A stretch of 64,000 bases of DNA from contig JAHCJQ010000007.1 of the NCBI GenBank assembly GCA_026126215.1, positions 1 to 64,000 on the forward strand, given 5' to 3'. The position numbers and the translations under genes are program-made. The number at the start of each line of letters is the position of its first letter. Position 1 is the first letter of the stretch. Positions 25,337 through 34,801 of this stretch are shown here, piece after piece. This DNA is from Alphaproteobacteria bacterium (GTDB lineage Bacteria > Pseudomonadota > Alphaproteobacteria > Ferrovibrionales > Ferrovibrionaceae). The notes beneath the pieces were generated by a model. That model made no database searches. It was given only the letters and a program-made list of their open reading frames with translations, and was not told where the DNA came from.

Positions 25337-27487
25337 ATGCAATGCCTTTCCAGCCAGTTGAGCGCGGGTTATTCTCGCAGTCCGATTCGCGCTCAAGCCG
25401 TGGGGAAAATATTGCCGCGTCGCTGGCCCGGCATGGTGCTGATACTTGCCCTTGGGCAGGCCGTGCTGGGGTGGCAGGCCGCCGCCGGTTCCGTGCCGGA
25501 ACCGAAGGCGAAGCCCGCCGCCGGCGCCCAGGCGGCGAGCACGCGGCCCTCTACCATCGAGGCTGCGCCTCCCCCGGCGGCGCGGCTGGTCCCGCCGGCC
25601 GAACTTGCGATCTGGCAGGCGGCGATCTCTGCTGCCGAGAGCGGCAACCTGGACCAGGCTCTCATTGCGGCCGGGCCGAGCCGTAACGAGCAGCTTCGCA
25701 ATCTGGTCGAGTATCTGTGGATCGTCCGTTCCGGATCGACCGCGTCGATCGACGATATCCGCTCCTTCCTCGAACGCCATCCCGACTGGCCCGGACGGGA
25801 ACTGATGACCCGGCGGGCCGAAATCCTGTTGGCGGAAGAGCCGAGCGATGCACGGGTCCTTGGCTGGTACGGCCAGCGGACGCCCGTCCTCGGGGAGGCG
25901 CGACTGCGTCTCGGTGAAGCACTGATTCGGACCGGCCGGCGGCAGGATGGCGAGCGCCTCTTGCGCGAAGGCTGGATCGCCGGGAATTTCGGTCCGCGCC
26001 AGGAAAGCGACATCCTTCAGCGTCACGCAGGCATCATCGGCCAGGCGCATCATATCGCCCGCCTTGACCGGCTGCTGTGGAACGGCGAGCGCGCCGCCGC
26101 CCGGCGCATGCTGGCGCGTGTCGGGGCCGACTGGCGCGCACTCGCTGAGGCGCGCCTCGCCCTGCAGGAGCAGGCGGGGAACGTCGACCGTCTGATCGCC
26201 CGCGTGCCCACCCGCCTCAAGGACCATCCCGGCCTGGTCTATGAGCGGGTGCGCTGGCGCCGCCTCAAGGGACTGGACGAGGACAGCGCCAGTCTCCTGC
26301 TGGCGCAGGACAAGGCCGCCGAGCATGCGGAGCGCTGGTGGATCGAGCGCCAATACCATACGCGCCGGGCGCTGGCCGCTGGCGCCATGTCGGATGCCTA
26401 TCGCCTCGCCTCGCGCCACGGCCTCGAAAGCCCTCGCCTGCTGGCCGAAGCGGAATGGCTGGCCGGCTGGATCGCGCTGCGCTTTCTCAACGAACCGGCG
26501 ACCGCATTGCGCCATTTCAATCGGCTGAGCGACACTGCGCGCTCGACCATCAGCAATGCCCGCGGCGCCTACTGGGCTGGCCGCGCCGCCGAGGCGCTGG
26601 GCGACAAGGCTATGGCCGCGCGCCTCTATGCCGAGGCCGCACAGCATCAAACTGCTTTCTACGGACAGCTCGCCACGGCGCGGCTTGGTCGCAGCCAGCA
26701 TCTGGACCTTCGGCCCGACCCGAAGCCCGGCGCGGCCGAGATCGACGCTTTCGAGCGCCGCCCGGTGCCGCGCGCGGCACAGATACTGGCCGCCGTCGGA
26801 CAGCGCGACCGGCTGCGCGCATTTCTCATGCACCTCACGGACCGGGCAAACACTCAATCCGAGCATGTCCTGACCGCGCTTTTCGCCGAGCGCATGGGGC
26901 AGGTCGACCTGATGGTCGCTTCGGCTCGGCGCTCCGCGCAGAACGGCGTCACCCTGGTGGAGCGTGCCTTTCCCCTCCTCGAAGGCGTCGAAGGCGGCGA
27001 CTTCGCGGAAAAGGCGCTGGTCTTTGCCCTGGTGCGCCAGGAAAGCAACTTCCGCGTCGATGCGGTTTCATCGGCCGGGGCGCTGGGCCTCATGCAGCTC
27101 ATGCCGACCACCGCCCGCGCCGTGGCGAGAACCCTCGGAATGCAGTACTCCGCCGACAAGCTGGTGGTCGATCCCGGCTACAATACCCGCCTTGGCCGTC
27201 ACTACCTCAATTCGCTGATCGAATCCTACGACGGCAGTTACGTGCTGGCGCTGGCAGCCTACAATGCCGGTCCGAGTCGGGTGCAGCGGTGGATGCGCGA
27301 ATGGGGCGATCCGCGCCGCCCCGACGTGGACGTGGTTGACTGGATCGAATTGATCCCGTTCTCGGAAACGCGCAATTATGTGCAGCGCGTGATCGAGGGA
27401 TTGCAGGTCTATCGTCAATTACTGAGCCCCAATGCGACGGTGCGGCTTGGGATTGAATCCGACCTTCGGGGCAACAATCCGCGCTGA
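25337..27487 (+). CDS. slt: Soluble lytic murein transglycosylase
   Basis: Periplasmic enzyme that cleaves the MurNAc-GlcNAc bond of peptidoglycan to the 1,6-anhydro product. 716 residues as read. A signal peptide is visible (MVLILALGQAVLGWQ, about 33-47); a GTG at 25400 could be the true start. A long alpha-helical, Ala/Arg-rich ring-like region fills residues 90-540. The catalytic domain has Glu569 in VRQESNFRVDAVSSAGALG, then LMQLMPTTA and AAYNAGPSRVQRW. Confidence 0.93.
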   Translation: MQCLSSQLSAGYSRSPIRAQAVGKILPRRWPGMVLILALGQAVLGWQAAAGSVPEPKAKPAAGAQAASTRPSTIEAAPPPAARLVPPAELAIWQAAISAAESGNLDQALIAAGPSRNEQLRNLVEYLWIVRSGSTASIDDIRSFLERHPDWPGRELMTRRAEILLAEEPSDARVLGWYGQRTPVLGEARLRLGEALIRTGRRQDGERLLREGWIAGNFGPRQESDILQRHAGIIGQAHHIARLDRLLWNGERAAARRMLARVGADWRALAEARLALQEQAGNVDRLIARVPTRLKDHPGLVYERVRWRRLKGLDEDSASLLLAQDKAAEHAERWWIERQYHTRRALAAGAMSDAYRLASRHGLESPRLLAEAEWLAGWIALRFLNEPATALRHFNRLSDTARSTISNARGAYWAGRAAEALGDKAMAARLYAEAAQHQTAFYGQLATARLGRSQHLDLRPDPKPGAAEIDAFERRPVPRAAQILAAVGQRDRLRAFLMHLTDRANTQSEHVLTALFAERMGQVDLMVASARRSAQNGVTLVERAFPLLEGVEGGDFAEKALVFALVRQESNFRVDAVSSAGALGLMQLMPTTARAVARTLGMQYSADKLVVDPGYNTRLGRHYLNSLIESYDGSYVLALAAYNAGPSRVQRWMREWGDPRRPDVDVVDWIELIPFSETRNYVQRVIEGLQVYRQLLSPNATVRLGIESDLRGNNPR

Positions 27488-27534
27488 CCACGCCGGGCGG
27501 CCCGTGCGCACCTGAAGGAGGATAAGTACCCCGA

Positions 27535-28230
27535 ATGACCGGACCCAGCCCCAGGCGGGTACAGGCCTGCGTGTTCGATGCCTATGGCACGCTTTTCGAC
27601 GTGGCGGCAGCGGCCAAGCATTGCAGCGCGGAACTTGGCGATATCTGGCAACCCTTCGCCGCGCTCTGGCGGCAGAAGCAGCTACAATATACCTGGCTGC
27701 GCGGGCTGATGGGGCGACATGTCGATTTCTGGCAGGTGACCGGCGATGCACTGGATTTCACCATGGCGAGTTTCCGGCTGAACGCGCCGGACATGCGCCA
27801 GCGCCTGATGGAACTCTATCTGCGGCTTGATGCCTACGCCGAAGTCGGCCCGGTGCTGCGCGCGCTGAAGGACGCGGGACTGCGGCTCGCGATCCTTTCC
27901 AATGGTTCGCCGGAAATGCTCGACGCGGCCGTTCGCAACGCCGGGATAGGCGAACTGCTGGACGGCATCTATTCGGTTGAGTCGGTCGGCGTTTACAAGC
28001 CGCATCCAAGCGTCTATGGCCATGCCAGCCGCGAGCTGGGTCTGCCCGCCGCCGCCATCAGCTTCCAGAGTTCCAATGCCTGGGATGCCTATGCGGCCAA
28101 GGCCTTCGGCTTCCACACCGTCTGGATCAACCGCTTCGAGCAGGCCCGCGAGCGCCTGCCGGGCGAGCCCGATTACGAGGTCCGTTCGCTGGGCGAGCTT
28201 CCTGGCGTGCTGGGAGTGGCCGGAACATGA
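27535..28230 (+). CDS. Haloacid dehalogenase type II
   Basis: HAD-superfamily hydrolase of the L-2-haloacid dehalogenase group, 231 residues. The nucleophile is Asp15 in VFDAYGTLFDV; LAILSNGSPEMLDAAV, YKPHPSVYGHA and FQSSNAWDAYAAKAFG carry the Ser, Lys, Ser, Asn and Asp that define this branch. It would replace the halogen of a 2-haloacid by hydroxyl; whether a haloacid is the natural substrate is unknown. It overlaps the following hydrolase gene by 4 bases. Confidence 0.88.
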   Translation: MTGPSPRRVQACVFDAYGTLFDVAAAAKHCSAELGDIWQPFAALWRQKQLQYTWLRGLMGRHVDFWQVTGDALDFTMASFRLNAPDMRQRLMELYLRLDAYAEVGPVLRALKDAGLRLAILSNGSPEMLDAAVRNAGIGELLDGIYSVESVGVYKPHPSVYGHASRELGLPAAAISFQSSNAWDAYAAKAFGFHTVWINRFEQARERLPGEPDYEVRSLGELPGVLGVAGT

Positions 28231-29099
28231 ATGTGTCGAATGCGGATCATGCCGAAGGGTTCATTGCGGCCAAGGACGGCGTGCAGCTCTACTACAGGGA
28301 CTATGGCCAGCCATCCGCGCGCACGGCGCCGCTGTTCTGCCTGAGCGGGCTGACGCGCAACAGCGCCGATTTCCACCCGCTCGCCCGGCGTCTTGCCTCC
28401 CGGCGCAGGGTCGTCGCGATGGATTACCGCGGCCGGGGCCGCTCGGGTTACGATCCGAATCCGCAGAACTACAACCCGCTCGTCTATGTCAACGACGCGC
28501 TGACCCTGATGGATCATCTGGCCCTGCCAAGGGTGGTGGTGTTCGGAACCTCGCTCGGCGGCATCTGCGCAATGTCCCTTGCTGCCATGGTCCCCGAGCG
28601 GCTGGCCGGTGTCGTCCTCAACGATGTCGGCCCGACGATCTCGGAAGTCGGCCGGGCGCGGATCGGTTCCTATGTCGGCGCCGACATCCGTTTCCCGAGC
28701 ATCGAAGCAGCGGCGACGGCCATGGAAGTGCAGTTCCGCCATGCCTACCCGGACATGCCGCCAGGCTTCTGGCGGCAGAATGCCGAGGACTCCTTCGTCT
28801 TCGATCCGGCGGCCGGAAATTATCGGCCGAACTACGATCTGGCCCTGGCCATTCCGCTGCGCGCCCAGGCGGCGCTGGAAGCTCCGGATCTCTGGCCGCT
28901 CTTTGCCGCCCTGAAACCGATTCCGACCCTTGCGGTTCGAGGCGCCCTGTCCGATCTTCTCGATGTCGAAACCTTCGATCGGATGGCGGCCGAAAAACCG
29001 GACTTGCGGCGGGTCGTCGTCCCCAATCGCGGGCATGTCCCCTTGCCCCATGAGGAACCCCTTGTCAGCGCCCTCGAAGATTTCCTCGAAAGCCTCTGA
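28227..29099 (+). CDS. Alpha/beta hydrolase
   Basis: 290-residue alpha/beta-fold hydrolase without signal peptide. The oxyanion region CLSGLTRNSADFH, the DYRGRGRSGYDP loop and the nucleophile elbow GTSLGG (Ser109) are clear; the late His is in PNRGHVPLPHEE. Substrate is not recognisable. It is translationally coupled to the HAD gene (4-base overlap), and its 3' end overlaps the predicted start of the dehydratase gene. Confidence 0.88.
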   Translation: MNVSNADHAEGFIAAKDGVQLYYRDYGQPSARTAPLFCLSGLTRNSADFHPLARRLASRRRVVAMDYRGRGRSGYDPNPQNYNPLVYVNDALTLMDHLALPRVVVFGTSLGGICAMSLAAMVPERLAGVVLNDVGPTISEVGRARIGSYVGADIRFPSIEAAATAMEVQFRHAYPDMPPGFWRQNAEDSFVFDPAAGNYRPNYDLALAIPLRAQAALEAPDLWPLFAALKPIPTLAVRGALSDLLDVETFDRMAAEKPDLRRVVVPNRGHVPLPHEEPLVSALEDFLESL

Positions 29100-30075
29100 T
29101 CTTCCCGGCATTTCGCAGATCGAAGCCGCGGCTGGGCGGATCGCCGGCGTTGCCGTGCAGACGCCGCTGCTCGAATCGCCCCTGCTGAACCGGCGATTGG
29201 GCGGGCGGATTTTCATCAAGCCGGAAATGCTGCAACGTACCGGTTCGTTCAAATTTCGTGGCGCCTATAACCGGATCAGCCAGCTCTCCGCCGATGAGCG
29301 CCGGCGCGGCGTCGTCGCCTTCTCCTCGGGCAACCATGCCCAGGGCGTGGCGCATGCGGCTGAGTTGCTTGGCGTGCCGGCGGTCATCGTGATGCCCAAG
29401 GACGCGCCGGCGATCAAGGTGGCGAACACCCGCAGCTACGGCGCCGAAGTGGTGCTCTATGACCGGGAGAAGGAAGACAGGGAGGCGATCGGCCGTGCGA
29501 TCGCCGAAGAGCGCGGCTCAATCCTGGTTCCACCCTACGACGACCCGCATATCATCGCCGGACAAGGCACCGTCGGCCTGGAAATCGCGCAGCAGATGCA
29601 GTCGCTTGGCCTTGTGCCGGATCAGGTTGCGACCGGCGCCAGCGGCGGCGGCCTGATTGCCGGGGTTTCCACGGCGATCAAGGCGTATTTCGCCGGCTGC
29701 CGGGTTTATGTCGCTGAACCGGAGGGTTTTACCGATCACGGCCTGTCGCTCGCCCGGGGCGAGCGGACTGCAAACCCCGCACCCGCCCGTTCCTTCTGTG
29801 ACGCCCTGCTGGCACCCATGCCGGGCGAGATCACCTTCGCCATCAACAGCCGGACCCTGGCCGGCGCGGTCTCGGCCACGGATCTGGAGGTCGAGGAGGC
29901 GATCCGCGTCTGCTTCTCTGATCTCAAGCTGGTGGCTGAGCCGGGCGGCGCAGTCGCGCTGGCCGCTGCCCTGAACGGGACCCTTGACTGCCGCGAGCGG
30001 ATCAGCGTCCTGATCCTCTCCGGAGGCAATGTGGATCCGGAGCTGTTCCGCGACATATTGGACCGCAGGGCGTGA
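29050..30075 (+). CDS. Threonine/serine dehydratase (PLP fold type II)
   Basis: Pyridoxal-phosphate enzyme deaminating threonine or serine to the 2-oxoacid. 341 residues from the ATG at 29050; Lys68 in TGSFKFRGAYN forms the PLP Schiff base, SSGNHAQGVAHAA binds the PLP ring side, and ASGGGLIAG is the phosphate loop. No C-terminal ACT domain, so it resembles the catabolic TdcB or serine-racemase-like type rather than IlvA. The start is not certain: it overlaps the hydrolase by 50 bases and lacks an obvious ribosome site; TTG at 29062 is an alternative. Confidence 0.88.
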   Translation: MRNPLSAPSKISSKASDLPGISQIEAAAGRIAGVAVQTPLLESPLLNRRLGGRIFIKPEMLQRTGSFKFRGAYNRISQLSADERRRGVVAFSSGNHAQGVAHAAELLGVPAVIVMPKDAPAIKVANTRSYGAEVVLYDREKEDREAIGRAIAEERGSILVPPYDDPHIIAGQGTVGLEIAQQMQSLGLVPDQVATGASGGGLIAGVSTAIKAYFAGCRVYVAEPEGFTDHGLSLARGERTANPAPARSFCDALLAPMPGEITFAINSRTLAGAVSATDLEVEEAIRVCFSDLKLVAEPGGAVALAAALNGTLDCRERISVLILSGGNVDPELFRDILDRRA

Positions 30076-30161
30076 GACATTCGGCGCTCGACGGACAGCG
30101 GCGCTGCTTCTATTGTGCGCCTCCGGCAGGCATCGAGGCGCGCGACACGGGACCGTAGACG

Positions 30162-30803
30162 GTGATCGAGTTTTTCGGGCAAATCCTTAGTTGGTTCTCC
30201 AGTCTGTTCGATCACAGCCTCATCGAACTGATTGGCGAGTACGGCAGCTACTTCTACATCATCACCTTCGTCTGGACTTTCCTCGAAGGCGAAACGTTCG
30301 TCATCTTCGCCGGCTACGCCGCGCATCAGGGATTGCTGGATTACTGGGTTCTCGTCGCCGCGGCCTGGAGCGGCAGTTTCGCCGGCGACCAGCTCTGGTT
30401 CTATCTCGGGCGGCGATATGGTCAGCGCATCCTCGCGCGCTTCCCGAAAATGCAGGGTGGTGTCGAAACCGCGCTGTTCCTCGCGCGCAAATACAACACG
30501 GTTTTCATTCTGTCCTTCCGCTTCATTTACGGCATTCGCAATGTCAGCTCCTTCGCGCTGGGCATGAGTGGTCTGTCCTGGCCGCGGTATCTGGTGCTGA
30601 ACTTCATCGCCGCCGGGATTTGGGCCAATTCCTTCGCGGGCGCGGGCTATCTTTTCGGCGAGCTTTCGGAAGCGGTGCTGGGCGACATGGCAAAGCGTTT
30701 CGGACTGGCCATGCTGGTGGTATTCCTCGTGGTGGCCTGGCTCGCGGTCAGGATGCACAAGCGTCAGAAGGCGAAGGCGGAAGCCGAGGGGGCGGCGAAA
30801 TGA
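30162..30803 (+). CDS. DedA family membrane protein
   Basis: 213-residue inner-membrane protein of the DedA family, whose members are implicated as polyprenyl-phosphate or lipid transporters. GTG start at 30162. Family motifs FVWTFLEGETFVIFAGYAA, GSFAGDQLWFYLGRRYG and the helix pair RFIYGIRNVSSFALGMSGLS are present; three or four helices follow, ending in a basic tail (KRQKAKAEAEGAAK). It overlaps the aldolase gene by 4 bases. Confidence 0.9.
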   Translation: MIEFFGQILSWFSSLFDHSLIELIGEYGSYFYIITFVWTFLEGETFVIFAGYAAHQGLLDYWVLVAAAWSGSFAGDQLWFYLGRRYGQRILARFPKMQGGVETALFLARKYNTVFILSFRFIYGIRNVSSFALGMSGLSWPRYLVLNFIAAGIWANSFAGAGYLFGELSEAVLGDMAKRFGLAMLVVFLVVAWLAVRMHKRQKAKAEAEGAAK

Positions 30804-31546
30804 CCGGCATGAAGCTTCGCAATGATCCCGTATGGGAGGCGCGGGTCGATCTTGCGGCAGCGCTCCGCTGGGCGGTGCGCTATGGCCTGCACGAGGGTAT
30901 CTGCAATCATTTCTCGCTGCAGAGCCCGAACGACCCCGGGCATTTCCTGATCAATCCCCAAGGCCTGCACTGGTCCGAGGTAAAGGCATCCGACATCCTC
31001 GTGGTGGATGCCGGTGGCAAGGTCGTCGACGGGCCGCACCAGGTCGAGCCCACAGCCTTCTTCATCCATTCGCGCGTGCATCTGGGCAAGCCAGGCGCGC
31101 GCTGCGTCCTGCACACCCATATGCCCTATGCGACCGCGCTGACGTTGCTCGAGGGTGGCCGGCTCGAGGCGGCGAGCCAGAACTCGCTCAAGTTCTACGG
31201 CCGCATCGTCTATGACGACGAATATAACGGCCTCGCGCTCGATGCCACCGAGGGCGATCGCATGTGCGCAAAGCTCAAGGATGCGGACATTCTTTTTCTC
31301 GCCAGCCATGGCGTGATCGTCACCGGTCCGGACGTTGCTACGGCGCTCGACGATCTCTACTACCTCGAGCGCGCCTGCATGAACCAGGTGATGGCGAGCA
31401 TGACCGGCGGCAGGCTGCGGCGCATCGCGCCGGACATCGCCGCCATGACGCGCCGGCAAATGGATGGCGAAGATGCTCAGGCGCGGCTGCATTTCCAGGC
31501 GCTCAAGCGGATGCTCGACCGCGAGGAGCCGGATTACCGGGACTGA
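30800..31546 (+). CDS. Class II aldolase/adducin family protein
   Basis: 248 residues of the class II aldolase (fuculose-phosphate aldolase/adducin) fold. Zinc-binding histidines are likely those of CVLHTHMPYATAL and the later ASHGVIV, with Glu in the HQVEPTAFFIHSRVH region. Reads from an ATG overlapping the DedA stop by 4 bases; an ATG three codons on is also possible. The real reaction (aldol cleavage, decarboxylation or epimerisation) cannot be deduced. It converges with dnaE2, 9 bases away. Confidence 0.87.
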   Translation: MTGMKLRNDPVWEARVDLAAALRWAVRYGLHEGICNHFSLQSPNDPGHFLINPQGLHWSEVKASDILVVDAGGKVVDGPHQVEPTAFFIHSRVHLGKPGARCVLHTHMPYATALTLLEGGRLEAASQNSLKFYGRIVYDDEYNGLALDATEGDRMCAKLKDADILFLASHGVIVTGPDVATALDDLYYLERACMNQVMASMTGGRLRRIAPDIAAMTRRQMDGEDAQARLHFQALKRMLDREEPDYRD

Positions 31547-31555
31547 GCCGGCCTA

Positions 31556-34500
31556 TCAGCGGAAGTTCCGACCTGAGGGGAGTACGGCCGCGATCTCGGC
31601 GGAGCGGACGTCGTTGCCCGGCCGGCGCACCTCATCGGCGCGGGCCAGCGCCTGACCGAAGGCGTCCGCCGCATCAGTCGCATCCGCCGCCGCCAGGCGC
31701 GGCAGCAGGCCGGAAAGATCGTGCAGCCGGTCGGCGATCAGGTGAATGACGAGGCCTTCCCGCTGCAAGCGGCCGCTGGCGCCAAGCAGGCGGCTGCCGA
31801 GCAGTTCCTGACGGAAGCGCTGAAAGACCGACGGCCAGATCATCAGGTTGGCGATGCCACTTTCATCCTCGAGCGTGGCGAAGATGACGCCGCTTGCCGT
31901 GCCCGGCCGCTGACGGACCAGCACCAGGCCGGCCACCGCCAGCCGCCGCCCGTCCCTGGCCGACGCGAGGCGGGCACAGGGCATGAAGCCATCCCGGGCC
32001 AGCTCCGCCCGTAGCAGGCCGGCCGGATGGGCGCGCAGCGAGAGGCCGAGCTGGCGATAATCCTGCACCACCTGTTCGCCGAGCGTCATCGGTGGCAGCG
32101 ACACGTCCGGTTCCGTGCCGCCATCGACCGGCGGCAGGTTGCCCCCCGCCCCGCCCGCTTCCTCCATGGCGGCGAAGAGCGGCAGCGGCCGGTCGCCGAG
32201 CGCCTTGATCTGCCAGAGCGCCTGCCGCCGGTCGAGGCCGAGACCGGCGAAGGCATCGGCGCGCGCCATCGTCTCCAGGCTCGCCGGGGAAAGCCCGGTG
32301 CGCCTCCAGACTTCGCGCAGGGTGCGGAACTCGCCGTCGGCACGGGCGGCGAGCAGGCGCGCCACTTCCATCTCGCGCAGGCCCCTGGCCTGGCGGAAGC
32401 CCAGGCGCAGCGCCGGCCCACCGCCGGCGCGGGCACTGTTCTCCAGGCTGCAGTCCCAGTCGCTGCGATTGACATCGAGGGGGCGCAGCTCCACGCCATG
32501 CTCGCGCGCATCGCGCAGGATCTGCGCCGGTGCGTAAAACCCCATCGGCTGGCTGTTGAGCAGGGCGCAGGCGAAGGCCGCCGGATAATGCCGCTTCAAC
32601 CAGGCCGAGACATAGACCAGCAGCGCGAAGGAAGCGGCATGGCTTTCCGGAAAACCGTACTCGCCGAAACCCTCGATCTGGCGGAAGCAGCGCTCGGCGA
32701 ACTCCCGCTCGTAGCCGCGCGCCACCATGCCCTCGATCAGCTTGCGCTGGAAGGTATGGATGGTGCCGACCTTGCGGAAGGTTGCCATGGCCCGGCGAAG
32801 CTGGTCGGCTTCCTCCGGCGAGAATCCGGCGGCGACGATGGCGATGCGCATGGCCTGTTCCTGGAACAGCGGCACGCCGAGGGTCTTGCCCAGCACCTCG
32901 CGCAGTTCCGGCGAAGGCAGGTCCGGCTTCTCCTCGCCGCGGCGCCGGCGCAGATAGGGATGCACCATGTCGCCCTGGATCGGGCCGGGGCGCACGATCG
33001 CCACCTCGATCACGAGGTCGTAGAAATTGCGCGGCCTGAGGCGCGGCAGCATGGTCATCTGCGCCCGGCTTTCCACCTGGAAGACGCCGATGGAATCCGC
33101 CTGGCAGAGCATGTCGTAGACGCAAGGGTCTTCCGGCGGCACGTCCGCCAGCAACAGGGGGCGGCCGTGATGGATGCCGACCAGTTCGAGACCCTTGCGG
33201 ATGCAGGTCAGCATGCCGAGCGAGAGCACGTCCACCTTCAGCATGCCAAGCGCGTCGAGATCGTCCTTGTCCCATTCGATGACGGTGCGCTCCTCCATCG
33301 CCGCGTTCTCGATCGGCACCAGGCTCGAAAGCGGGCCGCGCGTCATGACGAAGCCGCCCACATGCTGGGAGAGGTGGCGCGGAAATCCCTGAATCTCTCC
33401 CACCAGGTCGAGCAGCCGGGCGATGGTCGGATCGTCGGGATCGAGGCCGGCGGCACGCACATGGCGGGCATCTATTCCCTCTCGCCCCCAGCCCCATATG
33501 CCGCGGGCGAGGCGGTCCACCGCGTCGAGGGAAAGGCCGAGCGCCTTGCCGACATCGCGGATGGCGCTGCGCGGTCGATAGCTGATCACCGTCGCCGCGA
33601 GGCCGGCCCGGTCGCGACCATATTTGGCGTAGATGTACTGGATCACCTCCTCGCGCCGCTCATGCTCGAAATCGACGTCGATGTCCGGCGGCTCGTTGCG
33701 CGAGGCGGAAATGAAACGCTCGAACAGCAGGTCGATGCGCGCCGGATCGACGGCGGTGATGCCGAGGCAGAAGCAGACCGCCGAATTGGCGGCGGAGCCG
33801 CGGCCCTGGCAGAGGATGCCGCGGGCGCGTGCGAAGCGGACGAGATCGTGCACGGTCAGGAAATACGGCGCGTAACCAAGCTGGCCGATCAGTGCCAGTT
33901 CGTGCGCCAGCGCGGCGCGCACCTTGGGCGGCAGGCCCTCGGGGTAGCGCTCGGCTGCATGCTGGCGGACAAGGCGTTCGAGTTCCTGCTGTGGCGTGGC
34001 GCCATCCGTCGTCGTCTCGAGCGGGTATTCGTAACGCAGTTCGTCGAGCGAGAAGCGGCAGGCATCGGCGACCTCCCCCGCCCGGGCGAGCGCCTCCGGC
34101 CAGCGGTGGAACAATCGCCCCATCGCCGCCGGCGCCTTGAGATGCCGTTCGGCGTTGGCGAATAATCGCCGGCCGGCCTCGTGGATGCTGACGCCTTCGC
34201 GGATGCAGGCCAGGATGTCGAGCAGCGGGCGGCGTTCCGCGACATGGGCATGCACGTCGTTGCTGGCGAGAAGCGGCAGGCCGGCTTCGGTGGCGAGCGC
34301 GACCAGCCGCGCGATGCGTCGCAGGTCGTCGCCGCGATAGAGATGCCGCGCGGCGAGCGAGGCCCGCCGGCCGGCCATGGCCTTGAGGCGGGCGAGATGC
34401 TGGCGGAAGGCGTCGTCGAGGCGGCCTTCCGGCAGGGCCACCAGCCACTGGCCTTCGGCGAATGCCTGGAGATCGGCGAAATAGAGGGCGCACTTGCCCT

Positions 34501-34801
34501 TCTCCGTCCGCCGCTTGCCCATGGTGAGCAGTTCGCAGAGCCGGCCATAGGCGGCACGGTCCTCGGGGAAGCAGAGCAGGCTCGGCGCATCGAGGAAATC
34601 GAGGCGGGCGCCGACCACGAGGCGGATGCCGGCGCGTTTCGCCGCGACATGGGCGCGCACCACGCCGGCCAGGCTGTTGCGGTCGGCGATGCCGATGGCG
34701 GAATAACCGAGTGCCGCCGCCGCCAGCGCCAGTTCGTCCGGATGGGAGGCGCCGCGCAGGAAGCTGAAGTTGCTGGTGACCTCCAGCTCCACGTAGTTCA
34801 T
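31556..34801 (-). CDS. dnaE2: Error-prone DNA polymerase DnaE2
   Basis: Damage-inducible C-family polymerase responsible for SOS mutagenesis in bacteria with ImuA and ImuB. 1081 residues. The N-terminal PHP domain begins YVELEVTSNFSFLRGASHPD. The catalytic core has PDIDVDFEHERREEVIQYIY, diagnostic of DnaE2, plus CQGRGSAANSAVC and the later QVESRAQMTMLPRLRPRNFY. A C-terminal OB-type domain (SGVIFATLEDESGIANLMIW) is present. Start overlaps the imuB stop by 4 bases; together imuA-imuB-dnaE2 form one LexA-controlled operon. Confidence 0.96.
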   Translation of the reverse strand: MNYVELEVTSNFSFLRGASHPDELALAAAALGYSAIGIADRNSLAGVVRAHVAAKRAGIRLVVGARLDFLDAPSLLCFPEDRAAYGRLCELLTMGKRRTEKGKCALYFADLQAFAEGQWLVALPEGRLDDAFRQHLARLKAMAGRRASLAARHLYRGDDLRRIARLVALATEAGLPLLASNDVHAHVAERRPLLDILACIREGVSIHEAGRRLFANAERHLKAPAAMGRLFHRWPEALARAGEVADACRFSLDELRYEYPLETTTDGATPQQELERLVRQHAAERYPEGLPPKVRAALAHELALIGQLGYAPYFLTVHDLVRFARARGILCQGRGSAANSAVCFCLGITAVDPARIDLLFERFISASRNEPPDIDVDFEHERREEVIQYIYAKYGRDRAGLAATVISYRPRSAIRDVGKALGLSLDAVDRLARGIWGWGREGIDARHVRAAGLDPDDPTIARLLDLVGEIQGFPRHLSQHVGGFVMTRGPLSSLVPIENAAMEERTVIEWDKDDLDALGMLKVDVLSLGMLTCIRKGLELVGIHHGRPLLLADVPPEDPCVYDMLCQADSIGVFQVESRAQMTMLPRLRPRNFYDLVIEVAIVRPGPIQGDMVHPYLRRRRGEEKPDLPSPELREVLGKTLGVPLFQEQAMRIAIVAAGFSPEEADQLRRAMATFRKVGTIHTFQRKLIEGMVARGYEREFAERCFRQIEGFGEYGFPESHAASFALLVYVSAWLKRHYPAAFACALLNSQPMGFYAPAQILRDAREHGVELRPLDVNRSDWDCSLENSARAGGGPALRLGFRQARGLREMEVARLLAARADGEFRTLREVWRRTGLSPASLETMARADAFAGLGLDRRQALWQIKALGDRPLPLFAAMEEAGGAGGNLPPVDGGTEPDVSLPPMTLGEQVVQDYRQLGLSLRAHPAGLLRAELARDGFMPCARLASARDGRRLAVAGLVLVRQRPGTASGVIFATLEDESGIANLMIWPSVFQRFRQELLGSRLLGASGRLQREGLVIHLIADRLHDLSGLLPRLAAADATDAADAFGQALARADEVRRPGNDVRSAEIAAVLPSGRNFR

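Noticed and set aside
32027-34165. 712-codon forward frame across dnaE2
   Set aside because: Antisense of DnaE2, whose polymerase motifs are on the reverse strand; long shadows are expected in high-GC DNA.
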